The position numbers and the translations under genes were made by a program. The notes below the pieces were generated by a model. The model was not told the DNA's origin. It did not search any database and saw only the letters and a program-made list of their open reading frames with translations. From Pomacea canaliculata (Eukaryota; Mollusca; Gastropoda; Architaenioglossa; Ampullariidae), in the NCBI RefSeq assembly GCF_003073045.1, contig NC_037593.1, positions 6,253,525 through 6,317,524 on the forward strand: a stretch of DNA of 64,000 nt. Direction: 5' to 3'. Shown here in pieces: positions 1 to 11,066 of the stretch (its first letter is position 1; each line of letters starts with the position of its first letter).

Positions 1-3000
1 GGCTAACTCTTCCCAAAGCCCATCCAAAGCATCCCTTCTCTGTTGCTGACACCAGTGTATTGCTGCTGGCACTGAACATCAAGCTCAGAGGGTCCCCCAC
101 CATGTCAGATAAATTGATTTGTAAAAGTGGACTGTAAATATTCATTTCAATTACTGTCAACCATCATAAGAAATAAATCTTAAAATTAACATGAAAATAA
201 AACTAATCTTGTAAGATTTACAGCTTGCATATTTTTGGATATTATAAATGGTGGTGGGGTTCTTTCGCTTGTTTATGCCTTATTCTTGCTAAAAATGGTA
301 ACATGAAACATTAAAGAACAACTCATAGCAGAAAGAATAGCATACATGTATCATAAATTTGAATAGCCCTTCTGAAAGAAGTAGCATTTTGAATAGATGG
401 TCATTGTTTGGTTATTTTCTTTATAGCACCATTAACACAACACACTAAACAAATACCAAACCTCCTATACATGCTTTAATTGTGAGATACAGATGAGTCT
501 ATGACAGTGGCAAAAGGAATTTACTTTCACTTTTAAGACTGAAAAGATACAGATTTTGATGGAGTGGCAATCTTAATATTTGATGCTCAAAATATTAGGC
601 AAAGTTCAAAAGAAAACATGCTAACCTGTGATTTACAACCTTCATACCTGGTAAACCGATATCCCAGAGCATAATGCTTCTATCTGTAGATCCACCTGCA
701 CAATTAAGAATTTAATAAAATGAGGTGGGCTATCATTCTATTTACTATTTAAGTACAATAAAACCTTCTCTTTAAGACCTTCTATATTTTAAACCAAACC
801 TGACTAAAAAGATTTAGAGACATATTTCCCTATTTAAATGTCATCTCCATTATGATTACCTCCCCAATGTGACAAATGACCAATAGTTTGTGCTCTATTA
901 CAACTTTTTTTTCACAAGTTGAAAAAAGTTGAATACATTTTAGAGCAGACTGCTTCTCGTCACTATATTACATTTAATGTAGAAGTAATATAAATCAGCA
1001 TACTTTTAAAATAAGACAGCTTTTTTACTGTCACTGGTCATTTTGACCCAAAACCATATCACTCCAGCCATACTGACCTGAGTCAAATCAATTTTGCTAT
1101 GATCATATTGTCCCAAGTAAGACTACAGTGCCCAATATCTATTCAAGTCAGATGGGAGGTCAATACGGCAAATGACTGGCCCCATTTATTGTTGTCTTTA
1201 TTTTCCAGCACAATCAGCTGATTGTGCTTCATTAAAAATCTTTTGCAGAAGTCCCATGGTTATTAAAAAAAAGAGACTATTGTGACTAACTGTTTGTATT
1301 TTATTACAATTTTGAAATCACCTTGAAAAGAAAATACATATAGCACATTTTATGAGAGCATTCTTGTCTACCACTATATATATATTTATTGCTCTTACCT
1401 GGAAGGTTAGTCTATAAATCTTCAATCAAGTGCAACAATGGCAGAATAAATAAGCATGACTGAGCGAAAGCAAAACTGACAAAGAAAAGCACTATGATTT
1501 GAAAAGCTTTTACTCAGCACTTAAATCAATAAATGAACTTGCATGGTTGATAGAATGGAAGCAGAATAGTCAATTTCCTTACTAAGACCTTTCTCAGTTA
1601 CAACATGATTTTGGTGAATTTAAAAGGGAAGTTTAACTGTGATGGAAAAGCTAGTTATTGCCATTGATATATGTATATTTTTATCACAAATTTCATTTAT
1701 CCTATTACTTGATAATCACCGTTTTCTTCAACAAACTAAACGGTTGATCTAAGAAATTCATAAGCTGTTTTCTAATTATCTATCACACTCAAGAAACTTT
1801 GTAAATATAGTAGTAATACATTTAACTCAATAAAACATTTTAAACTGTAATATATGCCAGAAATTGGGCTAACTTTTATATATCTTATAAATGAAAGAGT
1901 ATGACAGGTAGATGATATTGTTTGTATGTCTGTCATTTTGTCAGAATCCATGCAAATCTACCGCATTTGTCCAATCCTCATTAAATTAGGAAACATTCTT
2001 TTCATCTTCAGGAAGGTCCTAGGCTGTTTGGTTCGTGTATGTTGCTGTGGAGCATGTTTTCATATTAGTTTTTTATGTTCTGAGATTTTCAGAGGCTCAA
2101 AAATAATTGTGATGTACCTGTATCACGAGTTACTTTATGCTCCTCGAGGACTAACAAGGAATAAAGCTGTACTACGTAAGGCAAACTTCAACAATGTCGT
2201 AATTTCAGACAGTATTGATGTGAGACGGTGAAAGAGGAGAGGAAATGAATAAGCTGCACAGTAGCAATATCTCTCCAATTCACTAGAAACAGGCCACATC
2301 ATCTTTGGGCTACCCCTTTCCTTTGATCTGCTTCAAGTGAATGAATTGTGCATGGACAAAATTAGAAATGTCAGTATCAAATAATTTAACCTAAAAATTC
2401 TTTCTTTACACTATTTTTTTTACAGATTTTTTTTCCCTTAAATATGCAGCTGTATCCTTGAAATCAGAAACAGCTTTTTTCTTACTGAAGAGCAGACGAG
2501 GCTCAGATGAATGAAAGCAGAGACAATTGATCCCTCTTCTGTGGCCTCTAATGACATCATACACAACCAGCTGATCTGGGTAAATCATTTTCACTGCTCC
2601 TCCTTCACCTGCACATGCATAGAGACATCTAAGTGCATAAGCTCACAAGTGAATAAACACATGTATAAATGTACCCACTCTGTTTTTCTTTCTCCCTCGT
2701 TTCGACTAGCTATGGTGACTCCATAAAACAATATACCGTGAAAACATTTTTAGTGTACTAATTTGACAAACTGTATCAACGATGTCACATCAAGTCCTGT
2801 TTTAAATCTGAAGTATTCCACACATGCTTTTTAAAAATGTTTGTTTTTTTTAAATTAACAATGCATTTTGCAATAAACACAGACATAAACATTTCAGTAA
2901 GTTATTAGCATCTCATAGCTTACATTCCTGTGCAACATAGGTTTAATTCTTAACTGATGTATCCCTCATAATTTTGTCATTAAGACTAGTTATCTTGTAG

Positions 3001-4753
3001 TTGTTCCTGTTATCTTTGTAAACTGAGCCTCTGGCCACTATGCTGTGGATCACGTTTGCTCCTTATGTTGTCACCCTTGCCATTAACCAAAATGTTAGGC
3101 AGAAGGATGGTGGCAAGACTGTGAGTCTATTCTGCATAATAAAAAGCTGCTAAATCTCATTAATATATCTCTAAAGAAGACAGAAAGAAAAGAAGAAAAA
3201 TAAAGGTCACTGACTTAATGCTATATACCTGCCACAGCTAGAATACTGGCACATTTTCCTTCTTGCTCCAAAACTGTCCATGCTAGGGAGTAAAAGTTCT
3301 GAAACAAGATTAATTACCAATAATAATATGAAGCTTTGAACTCTGTGGTACCAAAAGATTGTGTGGCTAGTTAATGTCGGATCTAAAACAACATGGCGCA
3401 TGATATTTTTACTAAACATAATTTTGTTAGGCTGAAAAAGCTACTTAGATGCGAGTCTATAGCACACTTTCTCAGAAAGACAAGTTCACCTAACACTTTC
3501 GTCATGCAGTGCTAAGCAGTCTCCACAGCTATAAAATGACAAGTATCAGGCAGAGAGAATTTTCTCATTGTTGTTATCTGCATTTCTTTTACTTTCATTG
3601 TGTCTGTATTGCATGCACTTCATTAGATTTCTTTTAACACAATCATAATGTATTCAAATACCCATTTCAGAATGTAATGTGTGTTTGCTGCTGACCTGGG
3701 CTTACATTCGAAAATGTTCAGCTCAAGAACTTGATTGATCTCGAAAAAGAAATGCTTTATTCAAAAGAAAAATAAATAATTTTTTTACAGTTGAAATCTA
3801 ATCCAGTATGACCTAAGGACTAAGTGAATAAAGCAGACTAAAACTAGCAGTTAAATAACACAAGCTAAGCAGACTAAAACTAGCAGTTAAATAACACAAG
3901 CTGACTCAATAATGACTGATGTGAATGTGTGAACCGGGTGCATTACTACCTCCTTGTCAGGATCCTTAAATCTCTTCATGATCTTGCCGGTTAGCACATC
4001 AATAAGGCATACAGTATCTCTTCCACAGGTTGCAAGAATGTTTCCTGTCTCACCTGAAACACTGTCCTTAATTACATGATACAAATAGGTTGAGCAGCAT
4101 GCTCATAATTCACATTGTATCAACCACAGATTTCTCCCATACTTTAGTTGGTTTTTTTTAATTTAACTATAACATAGTGATAACAGGTCTAGCATCTTCA
4201 CTTTGTGTTGAAGCTGTCTTCTTCATATAAGCACAATGCTTATAATAATAATTAATTATATTGTAATGTGTAAAGTATGTATTTTATATAAATATATATT
4301 ATACCTTTTTCATGACAGATGTTGTGGAAAGTCAATTTTAATCTACATGTCGTCTTTTTAAGTTAAAACAAATACATCAAATGTGATCTCTAAAAGTACC
4401 TGGTTTGTGTGGAGAGGGCTCAAATGCACAAGACCACACTTTGATACCATCATCATCACTATTTCCATGGCATCTCAGGAATTTTCTTGGTTCATAGTCT
4501 GCTACGTCCGGCTTTAAAAACAAGACAATGTTTTTATTTCTATCATGTATATGACATATAGATAAATGTAAAAACACCTCCATGCCTATGCGAGCCGGGT
4601 ATTGTATGAAAAAGATGAGCTAAAAAAAATTAGAAAACACATATTAAGAATATGCTCAATCAACAGCTAACGAAACAGAACAGAACTTACCAAACAGACT
4701 GGCGCTGCCTTTTGGCTCTGTCTCACTGCTCTAGACATCTTTCTAAAGACCAC
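1..4753 (-). CDS. LRWD1: LRWD1/ORCA-like WD-repeat protein (3' part missing)
   Basis: Coding exons read on the minus strand: 4691-4738 (start ATG at 4738), 4400-4511, 3950-4053, 3229-3298, 2486-2608, 626-695, and about 8-131, after which the gene leaves the window. All have GT/AG sites and consistent phases. The product reads like the WD-repeat half of vertebrate LRWD1, a protein that binds the origin recognition complex and heterochromatin. Recognisable pieces are FLRCHGNSDD..KVWSCAFEP, NILATCGRDTVCLIDVLTG, NFYSLAWTVLE, DVIRGHRRGINCLCFHSSEP and LFSGSTDRSIMLWDIGLPG. The family's N-terminal leucine-rich repeats are absent: only 16 residues precede the WD region. A good acceptor (long pyrimidine tract then CAG) sits just before the start exon at 4754-4756, so a 5' UTR exon, or an unseen upstream coding exon, is likely. 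Divergent from MRPL50. Confidence 0.85.
1926..2240 (+). repeat. LINE 3'-end fragment in LRWD1 intron
   Basis: Around 2130-2165 the plus strand reads like the last codons of a LINE ORF2 (LCSSR.NK then stop). The same tail motif recurs at about 34050 (+), 45484 (+) and 21126 (-). The rest of the interval shows no clear reading frame. The copy looks like an old, 5'-truncated insertion. Confidence 0.4.
3831..3902. repeat. Perfect 36-bp tandem duplication
   Basis: Positions 3831-3866 and 3867-3902 are identical 36-bp units, each starting AAGCAGACTAAAACTAGCAG. They lie in the LRWD1 intron about 50 bp beyond the donor of the 3950-4053 exon. Perfect identity suggests a recent replication-slippage event. 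No function is apparent. Confidence 0.9.
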
Positions 4754-5150
4754 CTGAAAAAAAAAGTATGCGTTGTTCATTTGTCTTAATTTCTTTCAAC
4801 CAGAAACTAAAACGATAAAGCAGTATTTTCGTGTGCATCTACCGAACCACATTGCTACGTGAAACTTTTAAATGATTTTACTTTTGAATAGGAGGGCAAT
4901 GAGTGATAAAACTTCATCAAAGACACATGACGAAAACAACTTATGGGAAACCCCGTGTGATGGTGGACTGTACCAGTGTGAGGGATACTAGAAAAAGGCC
5001 TAGGGGAAACTAATTTTTAAAATGATATGATCACATTTATATGTACCACTTTCAGCAAATAGCCGATCACTGCGTGTGAAACCCTTTTAACACTTTCTCA
5101 GTTTCCCGCGACGTTTAATGTGTGTTTGAGAGTAATTTCCCTTTATCAAG
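4754..5150. promoter_or_regulatory. Divergent promoter interval LRWD1 / MRPL50
   Basis: The two start codons face away from each other at 4738 (-) and 5151 (+), leaving about 410 bp that must hold both promoters and the LRWD1 5' UTR exon. I see no convincing TATA box placed for either gene. That fits the dispersed, TATA-less promoters common for housekeeping pairs. The promoter call rests on gene geometry, not on a recognised motif. Confidence 0.5.
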
Positions 5151-8100
5151 ATGTCTGCGTCTGTGTTACTAAAGGTTTGCCGAGGAGGTCATGCGGCTGT
5201 AAAAAGTCCATGGAATGTATGTAACATTCATGAGGCAACACAGTTGGGTCTTATATGCTGTCATTATGTTTTCTAAAGAATTTAGCGACAAATGGGCTAT
5301 TCGATTGGTATGCGACGCCATGAGTGTACCGGATCGAACTTAAACTTAGTTTAAGTACCGACTATAAGAAGTATATAATTTATATACAGATGTATTTGCT
5401 CGGTTTATTAAAAGGCAGTTTACTTACGACACGCAACTTTGCACCCCATTGCCCTTTATTCAATGGAATTGTTTGCAATAGATGTTAACATGACGTCGCA
5501 AGTGCCATTTGTGTATCTCATTTGCACCTACTTCTATTTCTGTATGTTTAAATTGTTTTCTGTGATAAAATAAAGTACGACATTAATAACGATTTACACA
5601 TCACCAATCATCATTTGTTTTTCTCGAATAATTGTGAGTGAAATGGATGTTAGTATAGAGATATCGAAACCAGCAGTAGAGAACTAGTCATTGTTAATTT
5701 TCTTTGATATTTTTCAATGTGCTTAATTATGTAAAGTGGACACACAGTGCATTTGTCACATTTTCTTATTTTCTTGATGTCCTACAAGACATGGATGAGA
5801 ACAGCATTCTTCTGGAAAAAGAAAGATGAGCGACTGCCACAAGACAAGGTTGCTCTGGAAGATGAAAGACTGCAGACTACACCCACTACAAAAATTCTTA
5901 AAAAAAAGATGTATGTAATATTCAGGAATAACACTAGCAGACCTTTATGATATGTTTTGTGATATATGTTTATGCTAATTAATAAAGTGTCAGTTACATG
6001 CTCCCTTCCTCCAAAATAAAAGGTCATAAATCACTTGCTATGTTTAATGATAACAATGGATAATACTAGAGCCAAGAAAATAAAAACTGAATCTGAATTA
6101 GTTGTAGTAGCATATACAAAATTTTGGGGAGGCTTTGTGGTGTGGTAGTTAATGCACCTCAGTTGTGGATTTGAAGTCTGCTTGTTCAGTCCTGTGCTTG
6201 GTAAACTCCCCCTGTCCACCCAAGGCTTTCCTGCAGCAATGGGTACCTTATTTTTTCAAGAGAGTAAAAGGTGGTAAAAAGAAAGGGCTTGGCTCCACCT
6301 TCCTTATGCCAGACATGAGGAACCACTTACATTCATTGCATCTATTATACCATACTAGGGTATGGGCTCTTCGCTTTTTATTTGAGCCCGTTTACTTGTG
6401 GGATTTTCACAATATGATATAAAATATCTTTATTAATTTTCTCCAGGAAATTGGTCAAAGAAATCAACGATAACATGATAATTCTGCTTTATATAAAATG
6501 TTGACACAATTTATTTGAAGAAGTATAAACTGACTATATGCGATTCCTTACACTGGCACCTGTAATGGAAAACAGTTATACATTAGTTCCAAAATATGCA
6601 TATTTGGACAGGAAAAAGGAAAAGGTTTAATGCCATCTGCATACATGTGCATCTTATTCAGGAGTCAGTTGTACGTCTTGGCTGCAGCTGGGATAAATGA
6701 TTGCAGTGATGGGTGGTTCTACCTTTAGGAGCTCTAAACAACAGATGATAATTTTTTTTAAGAATTACTTTTTTGTTTTCCATATTTTGATCTGTTATTG
6801 CTATGGATATATATATATGTGTGTAGAATCAACTTGGCAGGATTTTGTGTTTATATAGTGCTTATCAACTTTATTTAACTTCAAGAAGTTGAAGCTATGT
6901 AAATAATTATTTCTACATTCATAAATGATTATCTGATAATTACATTGAAATTCTGGTTTTATAAAACATTTTAAAATATATAAATTTATGTATGTTATAT
7001 CTTTCATCATAGAGGCCTACAGACAGTTGCAGGCTACACACCACCAGCAGATGTTGAAGAGCGTGTTGAACAAATTACCAGAGAAGTGTGTGGGGATATT
7101 AAAGATTGGAAAACTTATGTCTTTGAAAACAACAATATTAAATTTAAGGTTAGTTTTTTTTGTATTCGCTGTGTGAAAAATGCAGTTATCATTGTAAGCT
7201 TCTTTACAACATAAACGCAAACACTCCTAATCCCCTTCTTTCTCACAAGAGTGATCCCACTCTTAAGACTCATCTTTTGAGAATGATGACTTCACCATAA
7301 GTCTATCCTGACCACAAGCGTGCATAATGCTTGTCTATAATTTACTTTGTATGTGTTGTAGAAGTGAGCGTGTCTGTTATGTGAGAATATGGGTGCATAG
7401 TTGATGATTCAGTCAATATATTATTTATGCAACGTGCTCAGAGCAAATCTTTGGAAAAGTGCAGTAGAAATCATCATTATTATTATCTAAATCTTGTGTT
7501 TGCATATTCTCTTTCTTTTTAAACTGTCTACATCTAAGGCTTTCAAGTCTGGTCTCAAAACCAACCTTCCACCTACCCCATATTTTCACCCAAACACTTT
7601 GCTCATGTTTGCCATGGTGTCATCTAGTTTTGGATGTTCATGATTAATTCAATGTTAACTGTCATTTCGTTCTTTCATGCACAGTGCATCAAACTTGCCT
7701 GAACACAAGCAAATGCACTTTACAAATTAAATTATTATTGCATATCCAGATTACTGTCAGGTGAATGCACTGCACCCAATCTGTCAGGATTTCAGTCTAT
7801 TATTTTCAGTTAAGATGTGTCAGCAGAAATCATTCTGTGTCATTTGCTTTTTTTGTGTGTTTCTTTTCAAACTTATTTTAAATTGCTTACTCTCACAGTT
7901 ATAGCTTATATGCCAAAAAAAAAAACACAGACATGTCTAGACAGTTGTGAATTTGTCAGAAATTTGATCGCTTGGATGATCAAAATTTAAGTTTAAATTG
8001 TTTTAATCTCAAAGCAAACATATGACAGGAGCCAAATGTTCTATGTTGTGTTAAAGAAAAAATGCTGTTTTTATACAAGTATTAAGATTATTATATGATC

Positions 8101-8448
8101 ACTAATAAGTTTAACTCATTTTTGTGTGTAACTATCTGAAATTTCATTTCTTTTCAGATTTTGACACGATTGATAGCAGAGTTTGATCACAACATCCCAA
8201 ACGTTGATCTAGCTAGCCTCCATTCTATTGGAGATGCTCTTGCATTCTTCAATAAACCAGTGAAAGATACTTCCAAGTATGAAGACCTTGCAAAATTGGA
8301 CCTACCTCCTAATGTCCACATTCAACTGGAGGCTTTACGTTTTGACCCAGCCACAGACACTATGTTTGGGGGAATTTCAGCATTTCCTGACCGGCCCACA
8401 ATAGTCAAAAGTATTAGGTACAGAAAAAAATATGGGAAAAATGACTGA
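5151..8448 (+). CDS. MRPL50: Mitochondrial large ribosomal subunit protein mL50
   Basis: Four coding exons: 5151-5216, 5789-5910, 7013-7148 and 8158-8448, all GT/AG with matching phases (0, 2, 0), giving a 204-aa protein. The core AGYTPPADVEERVEQITREV, then IKFKVLTRL-like sequence, FFNKPVKDTSKYEDL and LPPNVHIQ aligns in order with human MRPL50, a structural protein of the mitochondrial large ribosomal subunit. The N terminus is short, basic and hydrophobic, as expected for import into mitochondria. The protein continues about 45 residues past the human C terminus (human is about 158 aa) with a basic tail RYRKKYGKND. The start chosen is the first ATG of an exon whose donor joins in frame. It converges tail-to-tail with BCAS2. 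Confidence 0.93.
6127..6340 (+). mobile_element. tRNA-derived SINE fragment (MRPL50 intron 2)
   Basis: The left part has a Pol III A-box-like stretch (TGGTGTGGTAGTTAATGC) and, about 45 bp on, a weak B-box (TGTTCAGTCCTG), followed by a non-tRNA body ending near AGGAACCACTTACATTCATTGC. This is tRNA-head plus body SINE organisation. I found no clear target duplication, so the limits are approximate. Confidence 0.5.
7225..7492 (+). mobile_element. LINE 3' tail with (ATT)n end (MRPL50 intron 3)
   Basis: The interval ends in a phrase typical of non-LTR retrotransposon 3' ends (about 7440-7490, a 'GGAAAAGTGCAGTAGAAATC' type sequence followed by ATCATTATTATTATT). No reverse-transcriptase coding remains, so this is a strongly 5'-truncated copy. 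Confidence 0.45.
7540..7742 (+). mobile_element. Second LINE 3' tail (MRPL50 intron 3)
   Basis: This resembles the preceding tail in design: a CAAGTCTGGTCTCAAAACCA segment, then GCACTTTACAAATTAAATTA followed by TTATT. It is a truncated non-LTR retrotransposon 3' end lying just downstream of the first one. Limits are approximate. Confidence 0.4.
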
Positions 8449-9138
8449 TATAAGAAATCTCTAAATATTTACATTGATGGAAATGTTGTGAATGTTGCAA
8501 CAGCATTGTATTTAGTAATTCACCAAAGAAATATGTTTCTTTACTAATTGTTGACAAAACCATTTTTTTTCAAAGATCATAATAGGCAATACACTATTGA
8601 ATTGAAACAAATGTACAGAGACCAACATTCATAAATGTATACTTTGTGTTTAACGATCTGTGTGCTCTCTTATTTTGTTATCCCACTTGAAGGCATGCAT
8701 TCTGAAAAGGAAAATTTAATGCAAAACTAATTACCTTTGATATGTTCAAGAGCAAACAACAGGCATCCTAGGCATCCACAGCCACACTTAAGTAACCAAT
8801 ATCATTTATTTCAAGATTTATTTGGATTAATTTTGAAGTGTAGTAAATAACAAAAAAATTTAAAGCAATGCTTTTTCCTCCTGGATCTATTGACTGCAAG
8901 CATTAACTGCAACAGCAGCAAAACTTGCTATGATTGCTAGCTTCAGTCCCTAACTTGGGAAACAAATTACTGTACCAGACCATGCAAATTGACAGCTTTC
9001 CATAATATTTGGTGCACCTGAAGATCTAGCCATCACATTTGTAAAAGTGATGCATTTTGTTACTTCATTCATTATAAATGAAATGTGTAAAAAACTGTTC
9101 ATGGACAATATACATTTAACTCCAGAATCCACTTCATT
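8449..9138. other. Convergent 3' UTR / intergenic space MRPL50-BCAS2
   Basis: About 690 bp between the two stop codons. On the minus strand AATAAA-type hexamers lie near 8805-8825, plausible as poly(A) signals for BCAS2. I see no further gene. Confidence 0.5.
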
Positions 9139-10772
9139 TCAATCCACGCGTCCACTGTTCAGCTTGTCCATTTTGGCATTACGTTCTTCCATGTCAGCAA
9201 TTTCCTTCTCTAGCTCAACACAAGCCCGTTCTATCTCATAGTTCTTACTGACCAGTCCTACCCACGAGGTCTCCAACTCACGTAATTTACTGCCTGCCTG
9301 AGTCTGTTCATTTTTCCGTTGCCAATTCACTTCTTGGATCTTCTTCCTCAAATCCTGATAAAATTCATAGAAAATATTTTTCACATTATCTCTTATTTTT
9401 CATTTGTGACAACTTTAAGTGCAGTTCAATAGCAAATGTAAGTAAAAAGTGAACAAGGGGAAAACACAAGAAAATACACGCTAGATGGGCGATGGTAAGT
9501 TAAGAGAAGCAACATCTAGCATGACAAATTACAAGAAAAACTAGTGTAGTCAAAATCTTGAATGTAAACAAAAAAGCAGTCCTGGGTTTTGCTATCTGGA
9601 ATATAGCTGAGGCCTTGAATCCACTAACAAGTGACTGCAGTGAATGACATCAGGAACTTTCATGCAGACAAAGCCAAGGCAACAGTGTAGGTGTTATAGC
9701 TAATATGAGCATCATTTGGCATGATAATTTCTATCCCAAGCAAACATACATCAAGTTAAAGGAAGAGAAAGCCACCAGCTACTGAAAGTATTCCTTGAAT
9801 TTGAAAATTTTAACTCTAAAAAGGTTATACTTTTGCAAAAAGATGGTGGCAAAGCATTCCAGAGAGAGTAGCAGCCAAACTTATCCCATCTGATATCTGG
9901 CAGATGAAAGTGGTATAAGCTGATCAGAAAGACAGCAAATGTGAAACAAACTTCACGACAACAAAATCAACAAAAAAAAACCCACACCTGTAGTTGCTTT
10001 TGAGCCTTCTCAATCATGGAAACCAGAATTTCATTATATGCCTTCCATCCTGGAACTCCAAAATCAGCCATCAATTCCAAGTTCAGAATCCTAAGTGCCT
10101 GATGTTCTAGCTGCGCCTGAGAATTATCTACACATTCTTGCCAGGCAGCCACATCAGTCATTTTTCCAGCTGGTGGTTGAGGCAGCTCATACCGCTTCAT
10201 ACTCAGCATCTCCATTGGAAGACGAGCCTGTTTTTGTAATGCGTAAAAGTTAAATTTAAAACAATACTCACAGCACATTTCCTTCTATACCCAAGGTTTT
10301 CACATTATTGCAATTTACAAAATCAGCAGCTTTGAGCGGTTACATTTCTTAATAAAACCTTATACTCAAAAATTCATAAAATTTACTCCTTTTTTACTTA
10401 GTGAGGAAGGTGTCCATTCAGATGCAGTTTATAAATCGCTTTTGATTTGATATGTGGAGAAAAGGTCCCTCAATGAAGTTAATGCTTTAATTAACAATTC
10501 TTCTTTCTACTTAAGAACGATCGAAATATCTATTAAATCTGAATTACACATCTTGTTATTATACTCACCTGAACGCGTTCCATTTCATTCTTCAAAATTT
10601 CTGTCTCAAATGCATGGTAGTTTGGCGCTGGCAAGTAGTCTAAGTAATTTTTAGTGGGCCTGTACCTTCTTGTTTCTTCTTCCACAAGTGCGACCGCTGC
10701 ATCGCGCACACCAGGTTCATCATAACCTTGATCGTAATAAGGTAACGCATCTACAACCACTTCGCCTGCCAT
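9139..10772 (-). CDS. BCAS2: BCAS2 / SPF27, PRP19-complex splicing factor
   Basis: Three coding exons: 10569-10772, 9988-10227 and 9139-9354, all phase 0 with GT/AG, 219 aa (human about 225). The sequence is highly conserved: [41 protein letters not shown]-like, [32 protein letters not shown] and [11 protein letters not shown], then an acidic coiled-coil C terminus. BCAS2/SPF27 is a core subunit of the PRP19 (NineTeen) complex that activates the spliceosome. The start at 10772 aligns with the human MAG..AGEVVV start. An in-frame upstream ATG (10823) would add 17 residues, but it lies within a tandem duplication and is unlikely to be used. Head-to-head with YDJC. Confidence 0.95.
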
Positions 10773-11066
10773 TTTTCTGGATCCTAGTGCTTCGTGGATT
10801 TTCTGTAACAGAAGAGTTAACAAGGGGCATCATTCAAGCTTCGTGGATTTTCTGTACCAGAAGAGTTAACAAGGGGCATCATTCAATACGGAGATCCTTG
10901 TGTTCTTGTGGTACACGGTGACAGTGCAAACCTTGGCCTTCCCCCAGCCATGTGGGATATCTTTATCTCTTTTTACATTTAGGTTGCGCTATCAGTTTTT
11001 GCATCACCTAACTTGATGACATTGGGGTTTACTTCTGCCCCTGAAGACATGTAACGCAATGTAAAG
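10773..11066. promoter_or_regulatory. Divergent promoter interval BCAS2 / YDJC
   Basis: Only 294 bp separate the two start codons, and 98 bp of that is the tandem duplication. Both promoters must sit here unless distant 5' UTR exons exist. No TATA box is evident. Called from gene geometry. Confidence 0.5.
10789..10886. repeat. 49-bp tandem duplication at the BCAS2 5' end
   Basis: Units 10789-10837 and 10838-10886 match at 48 of 49 bases (an A/C difference). They begin 16 bp upstream of the BCAS2 start codon, inside the divergent BCAS2/YDJC interval. The duplication is recent and directly lengthens the 5' leader or promoter of BCAS2. Confidence 0.9.
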
